From Oscillibacter sp. (GTDB lineage: Bacteria; Bacillota; Clostridia; Oscillospirales; Oscillospiraceae): a stretch of 20,326 bases of DNA. The stretch lies in NCBI GenBank assembly GCA_003522105.1, contig DPGF01000106.1, positions 5,510-25,835 of the forward strand, written 5' to 3'. The notes under the pieces were generated by a model. It worked only from the letters and a program-made list of their open reading frames with translations. It was not told the DNA's origin and ran no database searches. Of this stretch, positions 9,001 through 15,399 are shown piece by piece. A program made the position numbers and the translations under genes. Each line of letters starts with the position of its first letter. Within the stretch, counting starts at the first letter, position 1.

Positions 9001-9576
9001 ACACGCTACACCTATCTCACCGAGCAGCGCGACGACGTGGAAAAGGCGAAGAGCGAGCTCGTCGGCGTGATCGAGAGCATCACGGGCGAGATGACCGTCA
9101 TCTTCAAAGAGCAGTTCGCGCTGATTCGAGAGAGCTTCCAGGAGACATTTCTGGAGCTGTTCGGCGGCGGCAAGGCGACACTCGAGCTGGAGGACGAAAA
9201 CGATGTGCTCTCCTGCGGCATCGAGATCAAGGTGCAGCCGCCGGGCAAGGCGCTCAAGACCATCACGCTGCTCTCGGGCGGCGAGAAGGCCTTCGTTGCC
9301 ATCGCCCTGTATTTTGCCATTCTGAAGGTCCACCCCACGCCATTCTGCGTGATGGACGAGATCGAGGCGGCGCTCGACGAGCCGAACGTGGTGCGCGTTG
9401 CAAACTACATGCGCCGCATCACGCAAAAGACGCAGTTCATCGTCATCACGCACCGCCGCGGCACGATGGAGGCGGCGGATGTTCTCTACGGCGTCACCAT
9501 GCAGGAGCGCGGCGTGAGCAAGATCCTGACGATCAACATGAACGATATGGCCAAGGAACTCAACATTAAGGAATAA
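6001..9576 (+). CDS. smc: Chromosome segregation protein SMC
   Basis: ATP-driven chromosome-organising protein that dimerises at a hinge and works with ScpA/ScpB to extrude and compact DNA. It has 1191 residues, the standard length. The N-terminal head carries Walker A GPNGSGKS (31-38). Long coiled coils rich in Glu, Ala and Arg flank a hinge at about 515-680 (HGPVAGLM near 525, then VAIEIALGAGLQNIVVE and GRATFLPLSTI). The C-terminal head has the signature LSGGEK (1091-1096) and Walker B FCVMDEIEAALDE with D1119/E1120. I choose GTG 6001: AAGGAGG at 5985-5991 is nine bases upstream and translation then starts VYLKALEIQGFKSF, the canonical SMC start. The open frame runs 150 bases further upstream but covers the terminator and promoter. 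First gene of the large cluster; 23 bases before ftsY. Confidence 0.97.
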   Translation: MYLKALEIQGFKSFPDKTVLNFGEDITAIVGPNGSGKSNISDAIRWVMGEQSSKSLRGVKMEDVIFGGTETRNQMGFAQVTLVLDNTEHIFPSMEENEVAVTRRYYRSGESEYYINKQSVRLRDVNELFMDTGMGREGYSIIGQGRIDEILSQKSGDRREIFEEAAGISRFRYRKEETERKLERTEENLVRINDKIAELELQVDPLRAQAETAKQYLIYRDELRLLEISVWLENLETLRTSAIKLDTDLALAREELNKANADLEALYAASEQFSARIHENDIAQEEERTALSALDAQVKEQESCVAVLQTGIAHNEENIARVEEELRSQSDRVGSMDEQIAQQRARIEELEHDKNEVETALAALLQQAEELSKNAGEAASEAEALRAREALALSAAADSRAEVAALRSTLSEMDERESAIAAEQESGEAQLSETRKSAAENRRALESAQEEADAIRNIIAGHTMKMQGRIEREKETGEQHVSLTMEMNNLDSRIRLLSEMEKEYEGFNKAVRTVMQARERNALRGVHGPVAGLMKVNKKYAVAIEIALGAGLQNIVVEREEDAKSAIQLLKQRDGGRATFLPLSTIRGEALRDERVKGEYGYVGLASELVEYERAYDGIFKNLLGRTVVVEDLDCGITISRKFSNAFRIVTLDGQVLNRGGSMTGGSISRSAGILSRAGELRELTARRGSLAEKLTLAAKAAEDAKRELAKARYELEVAQGQQRAAEDAVLKLQGDKNHYDLLLSSLRERLEALDTERDTITRRRGEVKRAMEEKEALASQQESEAAALRAQAEESLSGQTELLRSTTRLGDEIAGRKSALAGFAAERETTEKSLASLEGLRAQMQGDEQSRRALIEQYKTASEQARREIGVHETEIAALSGKMTEKRAELEALSKAKLALEAERSQSDRRGRELNENVLNVERSVSKLEQKRATSAMEEQQILDKLWENYELSHSAAQEQRIELESVQKASRRIGELKRAISGLGAVNVGAIEEFERVNTRYTYLTEQRDDVEKAKSELVGVIESITGEMTVIFKEQFALIRESFQETFLELFGGGKATLELEDENDVLSCGIEIKVQPPGKALKTITLLSGGEKAFVAIALYFAILKVHPTPFCVMDEIEAALDEPNVVRVANYMRRITQKTQFIVITHRRGTMEAADVLYGVTMQERGVSKILTINMNDMAKELNIKE

Positions 9577-9599
9577 GCGCGAGAGAGGAATCAAAGAGT

Positions 9600-10469
9600 A
9601 TGGGTATTTTTGCGAAGATCAAAAAGGCATGGTTCGACACCATCGTGTGGGAGACCATCGACGACGACTTCTACGACGAGCTGGAGGAGAGTCTCATTCT
9701 GGCTGACCTCGGCGCAACGGTCGCGCACGACGCGGTGAAGAAACTGCGCGATGTGGTGTATCAGAAGAGCATCCAGCGCGGCGACGATGTGAAGCAGGCG
9801 CTGCGCGAGATCCTCATCGAAAAGCTGAACGTGGGAGACACCGCGCTCGACTTATCGACGCAGCCGAGCGTCGTGCTGGTCATCGGCGTGAACGGCGTGG
9901 GCAAGACTACATCCATCGGCAAGCTCGCCCACAGTCTCAAGGGCGAGGGCAAGCGCGTGCTGCTGTGCGCGGCGGACACGTTCCGCGCGGCGGCGGCGGA
10001 TCAGCTCGAGATCTGGGCGAACCGCGCAGAGTGCGAGATCGTCCGTTCGGTCGAGGGGGCGGACCCCGGCGCGGTGCTGTTCGATTCGCTCGCGGCGGCG
10101 AAGGCGAGAAATGTCGATGTCGTCCTCTGCGACACGGCGGGCCGTCTGCACAACAAGGTGAATTTGATGAACGAGCTCGGCAAGCTTCGCAAGATCATCG
10201 ACCGCGAAACGCCTGACGCCGCGAAGGAAACGCTTCTCGTGCTCGACGCGACGACGGGGCAGAACGGCCTTCAGCAGGCGAAGGTCTTCCGCGAGACGGC
10301 GGGGCTCACCGGCATCATCTTAACGAAGCTCGACGGCACGGCCAAGGGCGGCATCTGCGTCGCTATCGCGCAGGAGCTGGGTGTGCCCGTGAAGTTCGTC
10401 GGCCTCGGCGAGGGCATCGACGATCTCCAGCCCTTCAATGCGGAGGAATACGTCAAGGCGCTCATCTGA
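9600..10469 (+). CDS. ftsY: Signal recognition particle receptor FtsY
   Basis: SRP-type GTPase that docks ribosome-nascent chain-SRP complexes at the membrane and hands them to SecYEG. The 289 residues contain the NG domain only, with a short N-terminal amphipathic stretch (MGIFAKIKKAWFDTI) that can act as the membrane-targeting helix; the long acidic A domain of enteric FtsY is absent, as is usual in Firmicutes. GTPase motifs: GVNGVGKTT (96-104), DTFRAAA (126-132), DTAGR (178-182) and TKLDGTAKGG (242-251). A purine-rich GAGAGAGG lies about 11 bases before ATG. It sits directly after smc, the classic Firmicutes smc-ftsY order. An rnc gene, which often precedes smc, is not present here. Confidence 0.97.
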   Translation: MGIFAKIKKAWFDTIVWETIDDDFYDELEESLILADLGATVAHDAVKKLRDVVYQKSIQRGDDVKQALREILIEKLNVGDTALDLSTQPSVVLVIGVNGVGKTTSIGKLAHSLKGEGKRVLLCAADTFRAAAADQLEIWANRAECEIVRSVEGADPGAVLFDSLAAAKARNVDVVLCDTAGRLHNKVNLMNELGKLRKIIDRETPDAAKETLLVLDATTGQNGLQQAKVFRETAGLTGIILTKLDGTAKGGICVAIAQELGVPVKFVGLGEGIDDLQPFNAEEYVKALI

Positions 10470-10508
10470 GGGGAAAATCATAAACCTGCGAGACATAAGG
10501 AGACGAAT

Positions 10509-10892
10509 ATGGAAATCACTTCTGTTTGCCCCTATTGCGGAAAGGAAATGCGAGATGGAGCCATCCCTGTCTTGCGTGATATTTACTGGTGCGCGAGAGG
10601 TGAGGACGGCATGCTCAAAGACGGATTTGGCGACGAGAAGGAACAGGTCTGGCTTGGCAGAGCGGGGCTGTTAGGAGATTATTACACGCCCGCCCGTTAC
10701 TGTGAGAGCTGCAAGGTGGTCATCGTGCCCGTGCCGGAGATCGAGTGGCCGCTCGATAAGCTCGACAAAAAGTTCACGGCATGGCAGGAAAAGATGAGCG
10801 CGCAGCGCGAAGAGCGCAAGGCGCAGCGCGAGGAAGAGAAACGAGAAGAACGAAGCAGGAAACGGCGGGAGAAAGACCCGTGGGAGGTTTGA
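10509..10892 (+). CDS. DUF6487-like zinc-ribbon protein of unknown function
   Basis: A 127-residue protein. Two Cys pairs, CPYC (C7, C10) and CESC (C65, C68), bracket a segment with YWCARGEDG and LLGDYYTPARY and suggest a zinc-binding ribbon. The N-terminal CPYCGKEM and the later YCESCKVVIVPV resemble small DUF6487-type proteins common in Clostridia; that assignment is from memory and not checked. Residues about 95-123 are a highly charged Arg/Glu helix (QREERKAQREEEKREERSR), possibly a nucleic-acid or ribosome contact, then a short DPWEV end. No membrane segment or signal peptide is seen. AAGGAGA precedes the ATG. It lies 39 bases after ftsY and two bases before the dITP pyrophosphatase, so it is co-transcribed. 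Function unknown. Confidence 0.75.
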   Translation: MEITSVCPYCGKEMRDGAIPVLRDIYWCARGEDGMLKDGFGDEKEQVWLGRAGLLGDYYTPARYCESCKVVIVPVPEIEWPLDKLDKKFTAWQEKMSAQREERKAQREEEKREERSRKRREKDPWEV

Positions 10893-10894
10893 CG

Positions 10895-11491
10895 ATGAAA
10901 TTTGTTCTGGCAACGCAGAACCCTAAAAAGCTGACGGAAATGAGCGCCATTCTGAGCGACCTCGGCGTGGAGGTCGTGTCTGAGGCCGACCTCGGCGTGA
11001 AGATCGAGGTGGAGGAAACGGGCGAGACCTTTGCCGAGAATTCGCTTCTCAAGGCCAAGGCCGTCATGGAGGCGACGAAGCTGCCTGCCATCGCGGACGA
11101 CTCCGGATTGTGCGTGGACGCGCTCAACGGCGGCCCCGGTGTTTACAGCGCGCGCTTTGGCGGCGAGGGGCTGGACGACACCGGCCGCTACCGCCTTTTG
11201 CTGCAAATGATGCACGGGCAGGCCGATCGACGCGCCCACTTCCACACGACCATCACCTGCGTGTTCCCGAACGGCGACGTCTTGCAGGACGACGGCGACG
11301 TGCAGGGTACGATCGCCTTCGCCCCTATGGGCGAAAACGGCTTCGGCTACGACCCTGTGTTCTTTGTGCCTGACAAGCGAAAGACCTTTGCGCAGCTTAC
11401 GGCAGAAGAGAAGGCGGAGATCTCGCACCGCGGCAAGGCGCTGCGGGCATTCAAGGAAACGCTCAAGAATTATCTTGCGGAACATCAATAA
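10895..11491 (+). CDS. rdgB: XTP/dITP diphosphatase (RdgB/HAM1 family)
   Basis: House-cleaning pyrophosphatase that hydrolyses dITP, XTP and ITP to monophosphates and keeps deaminated purines out of DNA and RNA. The 198 residues match the family. Motifs: ATQNPKK (6-12) which binds the triphosphate, the Asp pair in ADDSGL (67-72) with catalytic D69, GGPGVYSARFGG (79-90), GENGFGYDPVF (146-156) and SHRGKA (177-182). The open frame extends back to 10781, over the 3' end of the previous gene; I place the start at ATG 10895 because it begins with the canonical MKFVLATQN and GGGAGG lies at 10882-10887. It starts two bases after the upstream stop, so translation is probably coupled. Confidence 0.95.
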   Translation: MKFVLATQNPKKLTEMSAILSDLGVEVVSEADLGVKIEVEETGETFAENSLLKAKAVMEATKLPAIADDSGLCVDALNGGPGVYSARFGGEGLDDTGRYRLLLQMMHGQADRRAHFHTTITCVFPNGDVLQDDGDVQGTIAFAPMGENGFGYDPVFFVPDKRKTFAQLTAEEKAEISHRGKALRAFKETLKNYLAEHQ

Positions 11492-11509
11492 AAAGGATAA
11501 GGAAATACT

Positions 11510-11833
11510 ATGGAATTAAGCAGCAAACAGCGCGCGTATCTGCGCAGCCTTTCCAATGACCTCGATGTGATCGTTCACATCGGTAAGGACGGCATCGGCG
11601 AGAATCTCGTCAAGCAGGCGAACGACGCGCTGGAGGCGCGCGAGCTCATCAAGTGCCGCGTGCTCGAAAACAGCATGCTCACCGCGCGCGAGGCGTGTCA
11701 GGAGCTGAGTGAGCTGACGCGCAGCGAGCAGGTGCAGGTCATCGGCACAAAGTTCGTGCTCTACCGCCCCTCGCACAAAAAGGACAAGAAGGATAAGATC
11801 GTGCTGCCCAAGGCGGCGAAAAAGACCGTGTAA
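11510..11833 (+). CDS. yhbY: YhbY family CRM-domain RNA-binding protein
   Basis: A 107-residue single CRM (chloroplast RNA splicing and ribosome maturation) domain protein. The E. coli YhbY and plant CRM families bind pre-50S rRNA or introns. Residues 1-97 match the family: LSSKQRAYLRSLSNDLD at the start, the GKDGI loop (25-29, GxxG-type RNA contact), NDALEARELIKCRV and the closing QVIGTKFVLYRPS. A Lys-rich tail (KKDKKDKIVLPKAAKK) follows. A GGATAAGGAAAT purine stretch precedes the ATG. It sits in the widely conserved yhbY-nadD-yqeK-rsfS cluster of Firmicutes, consistent with a ribosome-assembly role. Confidence 0.93.
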   Translation: MELSSKQRAYLRSLSNDLDVIVHIGKDGIGENLVKQANDALEARELIKCRVLENSMLTAREACQELSELTRSEQVQVIGTKFVLYRPSHKKDKKDKIVLPKAAKKTV

Positions 11834-11857
11834 AAGAGAAAAAGAGGTCGAACAATT

Positions 11858-13066
11858 TTGAAGATCGGAATTTACGGCGGCAGTTTCAACCCGCCGCATT
11901 TGGGTCACATGGCCGCAGCGGAAAGCGCGGCGAAGTATCTGGGACTCGACGAGCTGCTGCTCATTCCCGCGGGCATTCCGCCGCACAAGGCGCTCTCCGC
12001 CGATGCGGCAGGGAAGGAGCACCGCCTTGCGATGACGCGCCTGATGGGGGAGCAGATCGCGCTCGACACGGGGATAACGGTCACGGTGTCGGATATGGAG
12101 GTCGCGCGCGAGGGCAAGAGTTACAGCGTCGATACCGTGCGCGAGATCCACGAGCAGCGCCCGAATGACGAGCTGTGGCTTTTGATGGGGACGGATATGT
12201 TCCTCTCGTTCCAGAACTGGTACAAGCCGGAGGAGATCCTGCGCCATGCAGGGCTCTGCGCTTTCGGACGCACGGAGAAGGACGGCGAGACGCTTTTTGC
12301 ACCGCAGCGGGATTTCCTTGGGGAAAAGTTCCCGGGCAGCCGCATCGTGACGATGACGCTGCCGAACCTTGTGGACGTTTCGTCCACCGAGCTGCGCGAG
12401 CGTATCCCGAAGGGGAAAACGGCGGGGCTTCTTGCGCCCGCGGTACTCGGCTATATCCTGCGTGAGCATTTATATGGAACAAATCTCGATTTGAAACGTC
12501 TAAGCTTAGAGGAACTGAGACCCATCGCGCTCTCCTACCTCAAGGCGAAGCGCATTCCCCACGTGCTCGGCACCGAGCAGACGGCGAGGGAACTCGCGGA
12601 ACGCTATGGCGCAAATGTTGAAAAGGCGCGCTTTGCGGCGCTCCTGCACGACGCGACCAAGCGCCTTTCGATGGAAGAGCAGCTCGCGCTCTGCGAGCAC
12701 TACCACATCGCGCTCGACGAGCTGGAGCAGCGCGCGCTCAAGCTGCTGCACGCCAAGACCGGCGCGGCGCTCGCGCGCGACGTGTTCGGCGCGGACGACG
12801 AGATCTACAACGCCATTCTCTGGCACACGACGGGTAAGCCCGGTATGACGGTGCTGGAAAAGGTGCTCTATCTCGCCGACTACATTGAGCCGAACCGCGA
12901 CTTCGACGGCGTGGAGGAACTGCGCAAGGTCGTGTGGGAGGATATTGACCGAGGGCTTGCGATGGGGCTCACCATGACCGTGGAAGAGATGGAAGAGCGG
13001 GGGAATCCCGTCCATCACAACACGCTGGAAGCACTGGACGAGCTGAGAGGACATAGCCATGAATGA
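11858..13066 (+). CDS. Fused nicotinate-nucleotide adenylyltransferase (NadD) and YqeK HD-domain hydrolase
   Basis: A 402-residue bifunctional protein. Residues 1 to about 205 are NadD, which joins ATP and nicotinate mononucleotide to deamido-NAD: GIYGGSFNPPHLGH (4-17), LWLLMGTDMFLSFQNW (106-121) and SSTELRERI (175-183). Residues about 215-400 are YqeK, an HD-domain enzyme shown in relatives to hydrolyse Ap4A symmetrically: H235 (IPHVLGTE), H264/D265 (LLHDATK), H298 (LHAKTG), H323 (LWHTTG) and D341 (LADYIEPNR). In most Firmicutes these are two adjacent genes. The start is TTG 11858, preceded by AAAGAGG; the NadD motif begins four residues later, so no other start fits. The stop overlaps the next gene's ATG by eight bases. 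Both active sites look complete. Confidence 0.93.
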   Translation: MKIGIYGGSFNPPHLGHMAAAESAAKYLGLDELLLIPAGIPPHKALSADAAGKEHRLAMTRLMGEQIALDTGITVTVSDMEVAREGKSYSVDTVREIHEQRPNDELWLLMGTDMFLSFQNWYKPEEILRHAGLCAFGRTEKDGETLFAPQRDFLGEKFPGSRIVTMTLPNLVDVSSTELRERIPKGKTAGLLAPAVLGYILREHLYGTNLDLKRLSLEELRPIALSYLKAKRIPHVLGTEQTARELAERYGANVEKARFAALLHDATKRLSMEEQLALCEHYHIALDELEQRALKLLHAKTGAALARDVFGADDEIYNAILWHTTGKPGMTVLEKVLYLADYIEPNRDFDGVEELRKVVWEDIDRGLAMGLTMTVEEMEERGNPVHHNTLEALDELRGHSHE

Positions 13067-14612
13067 TAAGGACTTTTACGAAAACGACAGAGACAGCATC
13101 CGCTACGAGGGACGGCGCGTGCACCATGAAGAGGGCTTTTTCGAGCGCAACTGCGACGAGGCCTGGGAGCAGATCTGCGAGACCTTTTCCCACCCCGGGC
13201 GGCTGCTTGGACGCGTGCTGCTCATCGCGCTGCTGTGCGGCGTGGTCGCGGGCGGAAGCTACCTTCTGAAGATCCGCGCGCCGCAGCTGCCGAACAAGGG
13301 CGATGCGCAGAAGAACCCCAACCAGACGCAGGTCGACGAGATCGACTACGGCGACGGCGTGCGCCCGCGCGCGGACGGCGAGCGAAAGAGCAAGGATTTC
13401 TACACGGTGCTCGTCCTCGGGCGCGACACGGGCGGCGGCGGCAACACCGACACGATGCTGCTCGCGAGCTACGACGTGACGAACCAGAAGGCGACGGTCA
13501 TGTCCATCCCGCGCGACACAATGGTCAACGTCCCCTGGGACGTCAAGCGCATCAACTCCGTCTACAACTACTACGGCGGGGGAGAAAAGGGTATCAAGGC
13601 ACTCTATAAGGAGATTTCCCAGCTCGTCGGCTTCGAGCCGGACTATCAGGTCATTGTCGAATGGGACGCGGTCGGCGCGATCGTGGAGGCCATGGGCGGC
13701 GTTTACTACGATGTGCCGCGCAACATGAACTACGACGACCCCTATCAGGATCTGCACATTCACCAGACCAAGGGTTACCGCAAACTCAGCGGCAGCGATG
13801 TAATGCAGGTGCTGCGCTACCGCCACGACACCGATATACACTACGGCTATCCGGACGGCGACCTTGGCCGCATCAAGACGCAGCAGTCGCTTCTGAAAGC
13901 GATGATCGAGCAGCTTTTGCAGCTTAAAAATGTGACGAAGATCGGCGAATTTGCCCGCGCGGTGAAGAACAACGTCACCTCGGATCTGACGTTTGAGGAA
14001 ATGCTCTGGTTCGGCTCGCAGGCCGTGATGGGCGGGCTCAAGGTCGAAGATGTCAACTTTGTCACCATGCCGAACACGGCACTGTATGTCTACAGCCGCG
14101 CGTATCCGAGGTGGCCGCAGAACTATGTTTTCCCCAAGGCGCAGGAGCTGCTGAATATTGTGAACAACGAGCTTAGCCCCTTTGCTGAGAAGTTTACGAT
14201 GAGCGACCTTGACATCATGTCGCTCAATTCCGATGGTTCGCTTTCCTCTTCCACCGGTCATGTGGAGGACAGCAAGGCTGCGGTGGCGCCTCCGGTCGTC
14301 GTGGATCGCTATACCGGCAAGATTGTCGGTGGGAATGGCGGCAGCTCCGGGACGGAAACCAGTACAGGAACCGGCAACGAAACGACCGACGGCAGCGAGA
14401 CGACCGATCCCGGCACGACCGATCCGGGCAATAGCGGCACGGTAGACCCCGGTACGACAGACCCCGGAAATAGCGGTACGGTAGACCCCGGTACGACAGA
14501 TCCCGGAAATAGCGGCACGACCGACCCCGGCACGGGAGAGGGCGGCAATACGGGCGATACCGGCAGCAGCGATACCGTCGTTGATGAAATGCCTGAGTGG
14601 CTGCGCCCGTAA
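13059..14612 (+). CDS. LytR-CpsA-Psr (LCP) family wall-polymer transferase with repeat tail
   Basis: A 517-residue membrane protein that likely transfers anionic glycopolymers from undecaprenyl carriers to peptidoglycan on the outer face. A charged cytoplasmic N terminus (1-48) precedes one transmembrane segment (about 49-70, RLLGRVLLIALLCGVVAGGS). The LCP domain (about 113-375) has GRDTGGGGNTDTMLLASYD (121-139), SIPRDTMV (149-156), RINSVY (164-169) and GDLGRIKTQQ (267-276), with the conserved Asp and Arg residues present. The last 130 or so residues are low-complexity, with three TTDPGNSGTVDPG-like repeats and the end EMPEWLRP. The ATG lies inside the end of the nadD-yqeK gene, behind AGAGGA at 13046-13051. 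LCP genes are common between yqeK and rsfS in Clostridia. Confidence 0.93.
   Translation: MNDKDFYENDRDSIRYEGRRVHHEEGFFERNCDEAWEQICETFSHPGRLLGRVLLIALLCGVVAGGSYLLKIRAPQLPNKGDAQKNPNQTQVDEIDYGDGVRPRADGERKSKDFYTVLVLGRDTGGGGNTDTMLLASYDVTNQKATVMSIPRDTMVNVPWDVKRINSVYNYYGGGEKGIKALYKEISQLVGFEPDYQVIVEWDAVGAIVEAMGGVYYDVPRNMNYDDPYQDLHIHQTKGYRKLSGSDVMQVLRYRHDTDIHYGYPDGDLGRIKTQQSLLKAMIEQLLQLKNVTKIGEFARAVKNNVTSDLTFEEMLWFGSQAVMGGLKVEDVNFVTMPNTALYVYSRAYPRWPQNYVFPKAQELLNIVNNELSPFAEKFTMSDLDIMSLNSDGSLSSSTGHVEDSKAAVAPPVVVDRYTGKIVGGNGGSSGTETSTGTGNETTDGSETTDPGTTDPGNSGTVDPGTTDPGNSGTVDPGTTDPGNSGTTDPGTGEGGNTGDTGSSDTVVDEMPEWLRP
14415..14531 (+). repeat. Three 39-base tandem repeats in the LCP tail
   Basis: Copies at 14415-14453, 14454-14492 and 14493-14531 each encode a 13-residue unit TTDPGNSG(T)(V/T)DPG. 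Adjacent copies differ at five or six of 39 bases, mostly at third codon positions, so the peptide is kept while the DNA has drifted. A partial unit (ACGACCGATCCCGGC) precedes the array. Confidence 0.9.
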
Positions 14613-14663
14613 CGGGAAATAACACGAAACAACATCAAACTGAAATAAGAAAAGGAGACCCCT

Positions 14664-15029
14664 ATGTTACCTTCCAGAGAAATGGCCGAGATCGCCGTGA
14701 AAGCACTCGACGGCAAAAAGGGTAAGGAGATCAAACTCATTCGCATCGACAAGATCACGACGCTCGCGGAGTACTTTGTCATCTGCACCGGTACGTCCAA
14801 CACGCAGATCAACGCCCTGTGCGACGAGGTGGAAAAGCAGCTCACGGAGGCGGGCGAAGAGCCGCTGCACCGCGAGGGCTACCGCGGCGGCACGTGGGTG
14901 CTGCTCGACTATGGCTGCATCGTTGTCCACGTGTTCAATGATGAGGCGCGCAAGTTCTACTCTCTTGAGCACCTCTGGGCCGACGGAGAAGAGGTCGATC
15001 TGAGCGCGCTCCTGCCCCACGCGGAGTAA
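14664..15029 (+). CDS. rsfS: Ribosome silencing factor RsfS (Iojap/YbeB)
   Basis: A 121-residue protein that binds L14 of the large subunit and blocks subunit joining when nutrients are scarce, and also aids late 50S assembly. Family features: AVKALDGKKGKEIKLIRI, TTLAEYFVICTGTSNTQI, HREGYRGGTWVLLDYG and the C-terminal VVHVFNDEARKFYSLEHLW. The ATG follows AAAGGAGA at 14650-14657. It is the last gene of the smc cluster. No terminator is visible in the 26 bases before the leuS promoter, so some read-through into the T-box leader is possible. Confidence 0.95.
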   Translation: MLPSREMAEIAVKALDGKKGKEIKLIRIDKITTLAEYFVICTGTSNTQINALCDEVEKQLTEAGEEPLHREGYRGGTWVLLDYGCIVVHVFNDEARKFYSLEHLWADGEEVDLSALLPHAE

Positions 15030-15055
15030 GGGCGATCCCACCTGAAAAATAACGC

Positions 15056-15084
15056 TTGACAAGGCGGAACAAAACACCTAAAAT
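15056..15084 (+). promoter_or_regulatory. Promoter of the leuS T-box transcript
   Basis: TTGACA (15056-15061), a 17-base spacer and TAAAAT (15079-15084): a full consensus -35 and 5/6 of the -10. Predicted transcription starts near 15091, at the 5' edge of the T-box leader. Confidence 0.85.
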
Positions 15085-15090
15085 GGTCAT

Positions 15091-15363
15091 GCTATATTGA
15101 TGCAAAACGCGATGACGGAGCATAAAGACGCGCGATTTCCACCCGAAGAGAGCCGGCGGTCGGTGCAAGCCGGCGGGGAAGCGCACGTGAATGACTCACT
15201 CCCGAGCAGCCCGCCTGAAAGGGCGGGACGGTTCGCCTCCGTTACGGGCATGGCTATCGAAGCTGCTGAGGGCACGCGGGTGACCGTGCGCTGAATCAGG
15301 GTGGTATCGCGTAAAGAGTTTTTACGTCCCTGACCGTTTTTTGGAACGGTCAGGGACTTTTTT
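15091..15363 (+). promoter_or_regulatory. Leucine T-box riboswitch upstream of leuS
   Basis: tRNA-sensing leader that fills the 370-base gap between rsfS and leuS. Seen: the Stem I distal block AAGAGAGCCGGCGGTCGGTG (from 15145), a specifier-loop segment around GAATGACTCACTCC with the triplet CTC (Leu) at 15195-15197 followed by A, a GC hairpin (GCACG/CGTGC), the T-box proper AGGGTGGTATCGCG (15298-15311) and a terminator. UGGU at 15302-15305 can pair with the ACCA end of uncharged tRNA-Leu. CAGGG (15297-15301) can pair with CCCTG (15328-15332) as the antiterminator, which destroys the 5' arm of the terminator. Uncharged tRNA-Leu(GAG) should therefore turn leuS on. The Leu specifier and the leuS gene agree. 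The exact 5' end is inferred from the promoter. Confidence 0.9.
15326..15363 (+). terminator. Regulated terminator of the leuS T-box
   Basis: Thirteen-base perfect arms at 15326-15338 and 15345-15357 (GTCCCTGACCGTT / AACGGTCAGGGAC), loop TTTTGG, then TTTTTT at 15358-15363. Its 5' arm overlaps the 3' side of the antiterminator. Confidence 0.93.
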
Positions 15364-15399
15364 CGCGTCAAAAAATAATTCACATAAAGGAGAAGATCC

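Noticed and set aside
8146..9594. Minus-strand open frame (482 codons) opposite smc
   Set aside because: Composition is the antisense of coiled-coil codons (Leu/Arg/Ala/His), with no ribosome binding site or family motif.
10781..10894. N-terminal extension of the dITP pyrophosphatase
   Set aside because: It reads through the 3' end of the previous gene in another frame; the family start MKFVLATQN and a ribosome binding site point to 10895.
12969..14261. Minus-strand open frame (430 codons) opposite the LCP gene
   Set aside because: It covers a well-supported LCP domain in the antisense and has no family features.
14415..14531. CRISPR-like repeat array
   Set aside because: The 39-base units are contiguous, without spacers, and encode an in-frame protein repeat.
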